A DNA stretch of 46,018 bases from an uncultured Olsenella sp. GTDB lineage: Bacteria; Actinomycetota; Coriobacteriia; Coriobacteriales; Atopobiaceae. The first letter of the stretch is position 1. Each line of letters starts with the position of its first letter. Below, piece by piece: positions 1 through 6,813 of this stretch. A program made the position numbers and the translations under genes. The notes under the pieces are model-generated. The model did not search any database. It was given only the letters and a program-made list of their open reading frames with translations, and was not told where the DNA came from. The stretch covers positions 1 to 46,018 of the forward strand of contig CASEVE010000015.1 of assembly GCA_949291295.1 (NCBI GenBank), given 5' to 3'.

Positions 1-19
1 GGGGGGGTGCGGGCCGGCC

Positions 20-175
20 AAGCGGGGCGGGCTGTGCCGGTCTGCCAAACGGGGCAGGGGTTATTACCCACAGTGTTTTTGGGACAGGTTTCATCTTCGC
101 CAACCCTGTCCCAAAAACTCTGAGAGAAATAACCCGTCCCCCTTTTGCCTGACCGGAACAGCCCGCCCCTCTTGC
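20..175. repeat. Imperfect long palindrome (GGGACAGG / CTCTGAGAGAAATAACC family, copy 1)
   Basis: The inner arms at 59-91 and 102-134 are imperfect reverse complements carrying GGGACAGG and AAATAACC. The flanks at about 22-58 and 135-172 also pair imperfectly and contain variants of ACCGGAACAGCCCGCCCC. The same words (CTGAGAGAAATAACCCGTCC and GGGACAGG) build the much cleaner palindrome at 12288-12461, so this is a diverged member of that family. It lies 41 bp after the stop codon of the minus-strand gene at 216-1970 and may form the 3' end of that transcript. The short direct repeat of CCGACCGGAACA-like units at 145-205 belongs to the same block. Confidence 0.7.
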
Positions 176-215
176 CCGACCGGAACACGCCCCTTTTGCC
201 CGGCCTTTGGGCGAC

Positions 216-1970
216 TCAGATGAGCTCGCTTACCGTGACCGTTACCAGGCCCTCGATCTTCTCGCCACAGCGGAAGGAAATCTCGTCACCCGGCTGGTAC
301 GCAACAATCTCCACCATCTCCGGCAGGGTAAAGTCATAGATCGTCCCGGCGGAGTCATCCTCGAGCGTCACGTAGAAGTGCGAGTTGCCCTCAATCACGG
401 CCTGAGCGATGGTTGCCACCACGCCCGTGACCTCGCGCTGCGAGGAGGCATCCGCCGCCGCGTCGTCACTCAGAAGCCCGTCCGCCGCAAGCATCGTGAG
501 ATAGTCCTCCTGGCACTCCTCAACGGTGGAGCCCGTAGCCACGCTCTGGTATTGCTCCACGTTGATCATGGCGTACATCTTCACCAGACCGGCGGCGTCC
601 TTGAGCGACATGAAATACGTGGGCTGCCCTGCCACGTTAAGCAGCAGCGGGTAGGTGGCCTGGTAGCCAAGGTGCTGCACCTGGCCCTCTGCCGAAGCCA
701 TCGCGGAGTCCTCCGTGGCGCCGCCTCGCTCGAGCGCATAGTAGCGCGAGTCGCCGGTGCGCTGGTTCACAAGGATGAAGCCCACGTTGGAGTTGTCGGC
801 GGTCACCGAGCTCACGCCCGTGTAGAGGTAGATGTCCTCGCCCTGCGCGATGTAGTTGTAGCCCAGCTCGCCGTTTGTGCCGCTCGTTGTGCGCACCACG
901 CCCTCCTGGCCCAGCCACGAGTTGAGCCAGCCTCCCTGGTAGGCGCCGCTCCAGTTGTACTGCTCGATGAGAAGGTCAGCGGGATATGCGCGATCCACCC
1001 ACGTGGGGACCTCCTCCACGGCATAGAAGTCCGTCTCACCCGTGCAGGCGTCCACGAGCACCACGCCGTAGATATCCGTACCGCCAAACAGGCCAATCGT
1101 GCGACGCTGAACGGGATAGACCCACCAGGGGTGTCCCTCCTCGTCCAGCTCAAAGGACTTCTGGTCAAACATGAGGTCGGGATAGGAGAGCTGCACGTGG
1201 CGGTCAACGTTGCGCGCAAACGGCTCGGAGTCGGAGTACATGATCGGCTCTTCCAGGCGCACGACCTCGGCCTCCTGCGTCACCATGTCCACAATCACGT
1301 ACGCCGGGATGCCCGTGTCGCGGTTTGAGAGCCACTTGAAGAAGTCGGCGTAGGCAAGCGGGCTCACGCGCACGGGCCGACCCTGGTAGTTGATCTGGCT
1401 GTAGGTGTCAGCGATCTCAAACTGGCTCACGTACTCCGGGATGGAGCCCATGGCCCGGTTGCCGAGAAGAACGGCGGAGTCGCGGTCTATGACGGGAACG
1501 TCGGCGTAGTCCACCTGCTCGATGTCCGTGGCAAAGTCGCCATCGGTGGTGGTAAGCACACTCGCATAGCGCTCGGCGTTGCCGGGAATGAAAGGCTGGG
1601 AGAGCAGCCAGCCCACGGCAATGGCCACGATGACGGCGCCGGGGACCAGCATCAGCCTCTTGAAGACGGGCGCCTTGGCAATGCTGCGCGCCGCGGCAAC
1701 GGCAAGAACGAGAATCCCCACGAGGCAGATGCCCACAATCCAGACACACACCTGCGGGCTCTGCAGGTTGAGGGAGGGATGGAACCACCAGTAGCACGCC
1801 GCGAGCACCACCACCAGCACCACGGCCGCGATGATGAGCGCGCGGCGGCTCCAAGCGGCAATCTGCTCCACGAAGGATGGTCCGGAAGAAGAGCTCTTCT
1901 CGTTCTTGCCGTGTACCTCACGGCGAAGCTGCTCGAAGAGGTCGTTGAAGTCGGGGCCTTGTGCGGACAT
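216..1970 (-). CDS. Membrane-anchored conserved protein of unknown function (584 aa)
   Basis: The N-terminal 35 residues are polar, followed by three hydrophobic segments near residues 42-64, 73-93 and 104-124. A long soluble region of about 450 residues, presumably extracytoplasmic, follows. It is rich in Tyr, Asp and Trp and has repeated beta-type strands such as GGTDIYGVVLVDACTGET and NVGFILVNQRTGDSRYYAL, which resemble each other and suggest an internally repeated fold. The last 90 residues look like a small beta-barrel (EVTGVVATIAQAVIEGNSHF to the C-terminus), similar in style to an OB or SH3 fold. I do not recognise a named family. The ATG at 1970 has AAAGGA 6 bp upstream. It lies 60 bp downstream of the CPBP protease gene on the same strand, so the two may be co-transcribed. 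Confidence 0.8.
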   Translation of the reverse strand: MSAQGPDFNDLFEQLRREVHGKNEKSSSSGPSFVEQIAAWSRRALIIAAVVLVVVLAACYWWFHPSLNLQSPQVCVWIVGICLVGILVLAVAAARSIAKAPVFKRLMLVPGAVIVAIAVGWLLSQPFIPGNAERYASVLTTTDGDFATDIEQVDYADVPVIDRDSAVLLGNRAMGSIPEYVSQFEIADTYSQINYQGRPVRVSPLAYADFFKWLSNRDTGIPAYVIVDMVTQEAEVVRLEEPIMYSDSEPFARNVDRHVQLSYPDLMFDQKSFELDEEGHPWWVYPVQRRTIGLFGGTDIYGVVLVDACTGETDFYAVEEVPTWVDRAYPADLLIEQYNWSGAYQGGWLNSWLGQEGVVRTTSGTNGELGYNYIAQGEDIYLYTGVSSVTADNSNVGFILVNQRTGDSRYYALERGGATEDSAMASAEGQVQHLGYQATYPLLLNVAGQPTYFMSLKDAAGLVKMYAMINVEQYQSVATGSTVEECQEDYLTMLAADGLLSDDAAADASSQREVTGVVATIAQAVIEGNSHFYVTLEDDSAGTIYDFTLPEMVEIVAYQPGDEISFRCGEKIEGLVTVTVSELI

Positions 1971-2030
1971 CGGGGTCCTTTCTCAGGTCAGAACGGTAGT
2001 GGGATTGTAACCGAAGGCGTCATCACGACA

Positions 2031-3071
2031 CTAGAGACGCTCGCCGGCCGGGGGTTCTTCGGTCAGGCGTCCCTCGCTCGTGCCCTCGCCCGTCATACCA
2101 TCCTCGCTCGGGCACTTGTCCACCATGCCGGCGTTGCTCGGGCCCTCGCCCACCGGCCCCTCGCCGGAGGAGCGCTCGTCCGTCAGACGCACCACGGCCC
2201 ACACCAGCACCACGCTTAGGGCCCCGCCAACCAGCAGCACGGGGACAAACGCCCCGCCCAGCAGCGGTTCCAGAACGTCCATGAGCGCGGACGCCCCGTT
2301 GACGGCCATGTGGAGCAGGATGGCGGCGCGCAGACCGCCCGTGCGTCGCACGATCCAGCCCAGAAGCATGCCCAGGGCAAACGCGTAGACGCCCTGCACC
2401 ACATTGAGGTGCATGATGGCAAAGAGCAGCGCCTGAATGGCGTTGGCCACCCAGAAGCGTCTGGGGGAGACCTTAGGTCGGGCGGCTGGACGCTCCCCGT
2501 CTCCGCGCTGGAGCCAGCTGCCTTGCAGCTCGGGACAGACGGCGCGCAGGCAGAACTCGAGCATCACGCCGCGACAAATTGCCTCCTCGGCAATGGGCGC
2601 AATCACGGCCGTCTCGACAAAGGTTGCGATGATCATCTCTCCGGAGATTCCAGCGAGCTCCATGAGCTCGAGATAGGCATCCATCACCTCGGGAAAGAGC
2701 GGCAACACGAGCGTGAGCACGCAGGAGAGCGTCACCTGCAGCACCAGCCCGAGCGCAAGCAGGACACAGGCGAGCAAAGCGATTCTCGCCGGGCGAGAAG
2801 GACGTTCCTCGCCGCAACGCATCAGCGCCCGCGGCCTGAGGTGCAGCCACCACAGCACAGCAAGGGCGAGGTTGCTCGCCGTGGCAGCAAGCATCAGGGT
2901 ATCGACGTCGGTGGTGAGCAGCGCAACGCCCACCACCACGGCAGCGACAATCTGCACAAACAGGTAGGCAAAAACCGCCCCCACGGCGGCAAGCAGCCAC
3001 TTCACCGCCTGCCCCTTGCCAGGACGCGGTGGCAGGGGATCTCTATCCTCTCCCGGGATGCCAACGTTCAT
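2031..3071 (-). CDS. CPBP-family intramembrane metalloprotease (Abi/CAAX-protease-like)
   Basis: This polytopic membrane protein of 346 residues carries the full CPBP signature: EExxxR as E162-E163-A-I-C-R167, FxxxH as F217-A-I-M-H221, and HxxxN as H254-M-A-V-N258. These residues form the metal site of the family, which includes Rce1-type prenyl-protein proteases and bacterial self-immunity proteins; its substrate here is unknown. Hydrophobic segments fall near 24-52, 60-78, 96-126, 145-170, 205-240, 247-262 and 272-296. An unusual soluble tail from residue 299 onward is built of degenerate repeats with the pattern S/P-x-E/G-G-x-x-x-E (SSGEGPVGEGPSNAG). The ATG at 3071 is preceded by an AGGGGG ribosome-binding site. 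The 77-bp-arm palindrome lies 44 bp upstream. Confidence 0.9.
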   Translation of the reverse strand: MNVGIPGEDRDPLPPRPGKGQAVKWLLAAVGAVFAYLFVQIVAAVVVGVALLTTDVDTLMLAATASNLALAVLWWLHLRPRALMRCGEERPSRPARIALLACVLLALGLVLQVTLSCVLTLVLPLFPEVMDAYLELMELAGISGEMIIATFVETAVIAPIAEEAICRGVMLEFCLRAVCPELQGSWLQRGDGERPAARPKVSPRRFWVANAIQALLFAIMHLNVVQGVYAFALGMLLGWIVRRTGGLRAAILLHMAVNGASALMDVLEPLLGGAFVPVLLVGGALSVVLVWAVVRLTDERSSGEGPVGEGPSNAGMVDKCPSEDGMTGEGTSEGRLTEEPPAGERL

Positions 3072-3114
3072 GCAAGTCCCCCTTCCCTGCTTGATAACAA
3101 AGGGCTATGACAAG

Positions 3115-3275
3115 GCCGACGGGGCGACGACAGGGGTGGCGACGGGGGCGACAGGGTTGGTGACAAAGGTGACAGGGTAAACTGTCACCATGGGTTTCAT
3201 GGTGACAGTTTACCCTGTCACCTTTGTCACCAACCCTGTCGCCCCCGTCGCCACCCCTGTCGTCGCCCCGTCGGC
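3115..3275. repeat. Perfect 77-bp inverted repeat with 7-nt loop (TGACAAAGGTGACAGGGTA family)
   Basis: The left arm (3115-3191) and right arm (3199-3275) are exact reverse complements around the loop GGGTTTC at 3192-3198. The inner part contains the core TGACAAAGGTGACAGGGTA, shared with elements at 7929-7985, 9748-9808 and 16509-16593. The outer part is made of degraded variants of the same words (GACAGGGTTGG, GACAGGGGTGG). The right arm ends 7 bp from the stop codon of the ABC permease gene, so the palindrome would form the 3' end of that minus-strand transcript. It could work as a terminator or RNA-stabilising stem, or be a mobile palindromic element. No T-run is evident. Confidence 0.95.
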
Positions 3276-3282
3276 AAACGGG

Positions 3283-5079
3283 TTAGCGCTCGAGACGAGA
3301 GAGGTGCCGGGCGCAAGGACCGAGCACCCACCAAACGAGGGCCGCGCACTCCACGACAAAGATCGCAAGCGAGAGGCCAAGCGCCACGGGAGCCGCAAGA
3401 ATGCCCCAGAGCACGCAGCTCAAAAGCGAAAGCGCGGGCAGCGCCATGACGACCGCGCCCACGAGTATGCCCGCAAAGACCATGAGCGTGGCACCTCCAC
3501 CCTTGACGAGCTGGGCCTCGTTGTCCCACGTAAGGCGCGGGAACAGAGCGCCCAGACCAAGCGAGAGCAGCCCGAGAGAGATCGTGGCGCCCAGGTAGAT
3601 GCCAACAAGATAGATGCCCGACGCCACCGGAACCCCCAGCACCACCAAGGCCACCGCAATGACCACGAGCATGGGCACCGTGGAGAGCGCAAACGGCGAG
3701 ACAAACTTGGAGGCGAGATACGCGCTCCAGTCCATGGGCAGCCCGCGCATGAAGAAGAAGTCCTCGCCGTCACGGCTCACGCCCATCGTGAACGAGTAGG
3801 ACGAGAAGCCGAGAAACAGACCAAAGACGAGCACGCCCACAGCACACCACACGAGCGCGGGGCTGTCGAAGGTGAGAAGAACCGTGAGCGAGCGAGCCAT
3901 CTCCAGAAGCTCCGCCGGGCTCAGGCCGGCCTCGGACGCCTGCGAGACGCCCACGGCGCCGCTCACCACCATGATGACGATGAAGTAGAGCGGCATGAGC
4001 AGCGAACTCAGGACAAACTGGTTAAAGAACACGGGCACGCGGACCATCGTCTTCCAGTCGCGGCTGAGGTTGGCCGCAAGCGCGCCGCGCGTGCGCGTGG
4101 CGCGGGTGAGCTCGGCGCCCTCCACGCGGCGACCGCGCTTGCCGCCCGCGCCCTGGAGCGCCTGAACGCCCTCGAAGTACCAGCGGCGCGCCACGACGGT
4201 AAGGATCGCGGCGTAGACGGCCACGCACGCCAGCATGCCAAGCAGGCCTGCAATCGCACTCATCGCGCCGCCCTCAACCACAAATCTCCCGAGCAGCGAC
4301 GGCGGGCACAGAACGCCCATCACAACGGCCGGAACACCGCCCGCAAGCAGCTGCTCGGAGCCCGAGGCAAGAGACGCAAGCCCGTCGCCCTGGACGGCAA
4401 ACTGACTACCCACGCCAATGACGAGCGCAAGCACAACAATGAGGCCACCAAAGACGCGCGAGAAGCGGTCCTTGTCGCTGGCAAGACGCGAGAAGCGCAT
4501 GATAGGCACGCACACAATCACAAGCGCAAGGTTAACGGCCACGGCGCAGAGCACAAACGCGAGCGTCATGGAAACCCACGTCCCCGGTGCCGCACCGTTG
4601 GCAAGAAGGCAGCCCAGACCCACCGGCAGAAGAATCAGATCGCCGAGCAGGGACATCCCCAGGAAGTGCGCGAGCTTGGCCCACATGATCGTGGTTGCCG
4701 AGATGGGAAGCGTAAGGTAGTAGCCCAGGTCGCGCACAAAGTAGAGGATGTTCACGGCCTGGTAGAGACCCGTGAGCACCGTAAGGCCCACGAGGCAGAC
4801 CACGCAGAGGCTGAGCGCCGTGTACGGGGCGGTGCCAAACTCGCCCAGCATGTAGCCCATCATGAAGAACATGGCGGCAAGAAGCAGGAAGAGAAAGCCC
4901 ATGGCAACCTTGCGCGCGCCCGAGCCGAGCTTGCCCCAGAGTCCCGTGCGCCTCTTGGCCGAGTCGTCGCCGAAACCCATGCCGGTGCTGTCCAGGTGCT
5001 GCTCGCCGCGCATGATCACGCGCAGCATCACCTTGAACTGTCGCCAGGAGAAGCCCTGGGCCGCCGTCGCGCGCGCCAT
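3283..5079 (-). CDS. ABC transporter permease, ABC-2 type (598 aa)
   Basis: This large hydrophobic protein has about 12 membrane segments in two halves, joined by a basic cytoplasmic stretch around GKRGRRVEGAELTRATRTRG. It is the membrane partner of the ATPase encoded just upstream. The true start is the ATG at 5079, giving MARATAAQGFSWRQFKV. It overlaps the ATPase stop codon as TGATG, a typical translational-coupling arrangement. A longer open frame running up to 5367 is only a shadow of the ATPase gene. The family (ABC-2 or ABC-2-like) exports drugs, lipids, peptides or wall precursors; the sequence does not show the substrate. Its stop codon is followed after 7 bp by the 77-bp-arm palindrome. 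Confidence 0.88.
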   Translation of the reverse strand: MARATAAQGFSWRQFKVMLRVIMRGEQHLDSTGMGFGDDSAKRRTGLWGKLGSGARKVAMGFLFLLLAAMFFMMGYMLGEFGTAPYTALSLCVVCLVGLTVLTGLYQAVNILYFVRDLGYYLTLPISATTIMWAKLAHFLGMSLLGDLILLPVGLGCLLANGAAPGTWVSMTLAFVLCAVAVNLALVIVCVPIMRFSRLASDKDRFSRVFGGLIVVLALVIGVGSQFAVQGDGLASLASGSEQLLAGGVPAVVMGVLCPPSLLGRFVVEGGAMSAIAGLLGMLACVAVYAAILTVVARRWYFEGVQALQGAGGKRGRRVEGAELTRATRTRGALAANLSRDWKTMVRVPVFFNQFVLSSLLMPLYFIVIMVVSGAVGVSQASEAGLSPAELLEMARSLTVLLTFDSPALVWCAVGVLVFGLFLGFSSYSFTMGVSRDGEDFFFMRGLPMDWSAYLASKFVSPFALSTVPMLVVIAVALVVLGVPVASGIYLVGIYLGATISLGLLSLGLGALFPRLTWDNEAQLVKGGGATLMVFAGILVGAVVMALPALSLLSCVLWGILAAPVALGLSLAIFVVECAALVWWVLGPCARHLSRLER

Positions 5080-5876
5080 CAGCGGGCCTCCGTTGCGGAG
5101 GCGCTCTTCTCGCTGGCGTGGTCCTTCTCGCCGGAGCCAGCAAACGGAGAGTTGTCCGAGGTGAGCTCGAGGAACATCTCCTCGAGCGAGCCGTTGGACT
5201 TGAAGTGCTCGCGCATCTCGTCGACGGTACCCACAAAGAGCAGCTCGCCGTGGGCGATCACGCCCACGCGGTCCACGACCTTCTCGGCCACGTCGAGCAC
5301 GTGGGTGGAGAAGAGCACGGTCTTGCCCGCGTCCGCGTGGCGACGCATGGACTGCTTGAGCAGCCACGACGCCTTGGGATCCAGGCCGGTCATGGGCTCG
5401 TCGAGAATCCAGATGGCCGGGTCGGGCAGAAGGGCGCCCATGATCATCATCTTCTGGCGCATGCCGTGGGAGTAGGACTGAATCTGGTTGTCCAACTCGC
5501 CCTCCATGCCGTACTCGCGCGCGAGGCTTGCGATGCGCTCGGCGCGCACGGCGTCCGGCACCTCGTAGACGTCGGCGATGAAGCGCAGGAACTCGTGACC
5601 CTTGAGGCGCAGCAGGTGGTCGGGCGAGTCGCTCACGTAGCAGAGGTTGCGCTTGGCGGCGAGCGGGTTGGAAACCACGTTGATGCCGTCGAGCTCGATG
5701 GTGCCCGAGCTGGGCGCAAGCACGCCGGCAAGCATGTTGAGCAGCGTGGACTTGCCCGCACCGTTGGGGCCGAGCAGGCCAAAGATCTCGCCGGAACGTA
5801 TCTCGAGGCTAAGGTCGCGCACCGCGTTGGTGGCGCCGCCGTCGTAGGACTTGGACACGTGGTCGATCCTGATCAT
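5079..5876 (-). CDS. ABC transporter ATP-binding protein (265 aa)
   Basis: This is a cytoplasmic ATPase subunit. It has the Walker A motif GPNGAGKST, a signature-type segment YSHGMRQKM (SHGMRQ in place of the textbook LSGGQ, common in ABC-2 exporters), the Walker B motif WILDEPMTGLD, and the H-loop STH. The C-terminal 20 residues are polar. The ATG at 5876 is preferred because GGGAGA lies 5 bp upstream; a TTG at 5900 would add eight residues without a better ribosome-binding site. It is the first gene of a two-gene operon with the permease. A promoter candidate 40-71 bp upstream has a G10 tract in its spacer, so expression may vary by tract length. Confidence 0.92.
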   Translation of the reverse strand: MIRIDHVSKSYDGGATNAVRDLSLEIRSGEIFGLLGPNGAGKSTLLNMLAGVLAPSSGTIELDGINVVSNPLAAKRNLCYVSDSPDHLLRLKGHEFLRFIADVYEVPDAVRAERIASLAREYGMEGELDNQIQSYSHGMRQKMMIMGALLPDPAIWILDEPMTGLDPKASWLLKQSMRRHADAGKTVLFSTHVLDVAEKVVDRVGVIAHGELLFVGTVDEMREHFKSNGSLEEMFLELTSDNSPFAGSGEKDHASEKSASATEAR

Positions 5877-5915
5877 GGGTCTCCCATCTTTGGGGGCCAA
5901 ACGGTCATGCGCGCC

Positions 5916-5947
5916 ATTCTACTCCAGGAGAACCCCCCCCCCGACAA
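5916..5947 (-). promoter_or_regulatory. Candidate promoter of the ABC operon with a poly-G spacer
   Basis: On the minus strand the sequence reads TTGTCG (-35-like, 5942-5947), a 20-bp spacer that includes most of a G10 tract (C10 on the plus strand at 5933-5942), then TAGAAT (-10-like, 5916-5921). Transcription would begin about 35 bp before the ATG. With ten Gs the spacer is three bases longer than the optimal 17, so a tract of seven would restore ideal spacing. The hexamers were identified by eye. Confidence 0.55.
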
Positions 5948-6037
5948 GTTTTGCGTGACGCTTTGGTAAGGGGTCGGTCGAGGCTGCCAGCGCGCGGCCG
6001 GCCGCGGGCCGGGCGCTGGTCGGGCACGGGGCAGTAT

Positions 6038-6608
6038 GCCGAGAAATACCGTCAATCGTACCGTTGCGGACTGACGGGTGCCAAGGAATCCCGCCCTGTG
6101 TACCGTCGTGAGAGACGACATGCCGAGAAAGACCACCCGACGACCGTTTGCGGGATGTAGCCCGCCGAGGAATCCCGCCCGGTGTACCGCTGCAAGTCAT
6201 CAGGCGCCGAGAAAAACCAGCAAGTGTACCGTCACAGGAGACGGCACGCAGGGAAAGGCCACTCGGTGTTCCGCTGCGGACTGCCGGATGCCGAGAAATG
6301 CCGCCCGGTGTACCGTTGCGGCTGTTGGACGCCGAGAAAAGCCGTCTGGTGTACTGGGCCTTGAGTTGCACTCGGTACAGAAAGCTGCTTTTCTCGGCAC
6401 ACAAAGCCACGCGGTGGTACAGCCCTCGGCATTTCTCGGCGCACCAAGCCATGCAGCGGTACAGCCCTCGGGTTTTCTCGGCGCGCTGCAGTCCGCGGTG
6501 GTACACCGGGTGGGATTCCCCGGCGGGCCGTCCAGCCTTGTGGTACACCGGGCGACTTTCTTCGGCGCGCTGCAGCCCGCGGTGGTACACCGGGCGAGAT
6601 TTCTCGGC
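6038..6608. repeat. 42-bp phased repeat array 1 (8 forward + 6 inverted units)
   Basis: Forward units begin at 6038, 6080, 6122, 6164, 6206, 6248, 6290 and 6331. Inverted units end at 6398, 6440, 6482, 6524, 6566 and 6608. Every step is exactly 42 bp except one of 41 (6290 to 6331). The unit plan is GCCGAGAAA, 11 variable bases, GTACC, then 17 variable bases; inverted units read GGTAC-N11-TTTCTCGGC. The first unit lies 162 bp upstream of the ABC ATPase start. The unit's internal bases vary, so this is neither a simple microsatellite nor a CRISPR array. Because 42 is a multiple of three, several frames stay open on both strands; I do not call them genes. Confidence 0.95.
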
Positions 6609-6694
6609 GGTGCGTGGCACAAGCAGCACAAAAGCGGCGAGAAGGGCCGCCCCAGGGGCAGACACTTGAACATTCGTCTCATACGACCTCCTTT
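6609..6694 (-). pseudogene. Possible gene-start remnant: strong RBS, ATG and frame-shifted signal peptide abutting array 1
   Basis: The minus strand has AAAGGAGG (6687-6694), an ATG at 6682 four bases later, and the residues MRRMFK. The next bases in another frame encode the hydrophobic run SAPGAALLAAFVLLVP, which would complete a signal peptide. In the ATG frame the sequence turns cysteine- and proline-rich instead. About 20 codons downstream the DNA becomes the first unit of repeat array 1. I infer the 5' end of a secreted-protein gene that has frameshifted and been cut off by the array. A short real peptide cannot be excluded. Confidence 0.35.
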
Positions 6695-6719
6695 ACGGGG
6701 GCGGGCATAACAACGACAA

Positions 6720-6757
6720 AAGCCTGTCAAAAGCGTAGGGGAACTTTTGACAGGCTT
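6720..6757 (-). terminator. Rho-independent terminator of the 2-hydroxyacid dehydrogenase gene
   Basis: Perfect 14-bp arms AAGCCTGTCAAAAG (6720-6733) and CTTTTGACAGGCTT (6744-6757) enclose a 10-nt loop. On the minus strand the stem is followed by TTGTCG, so with the stem's last bases there is a T-rich tail. It lies 56 bp after the dehydrogenase stop codon. A smaller hairpin, CCTGCC-TTT-GGCAGG, lies between them near 6772-6786. Confidence 0.75.
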
Positions 6758-6813
6758 AATTTGGGACTGAACCTGCCTTTGGCAGGGTTTATCTACCTCT
6801 GCGGCCGAGGTCC

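Noticed and set aside
3115..3275. Invertible promoter or site-specific recombination switch
   Set aside because: The arms are long, but the loop is only 7 nt and holds no promoter, and no invertase gene lies in the window.
5079..5367. Longer N-terminus of the ABC permease
   Set aside because: The extension is Arg/Ala-rich shadow sequence inside the ATPase gene. The TGATG overlap at 5079 is the natural start.
3190..5475. 761-residue open frame on the plus strand
   Set aside because: It is antisense to the ABC exporter genes, has a very basic, His/Arg-rich composition and starts inside the 77-bp palindrome.
5919..6730. Several long open frames on both strands across array 1
   Set aside because: They follow from GC-rich 42-bp periodicity. 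They overlap one another, change character at the polarity flip, and most lack ribosome-binding sites. The one good ribosome-binding site is reported as a possible gene remnant.
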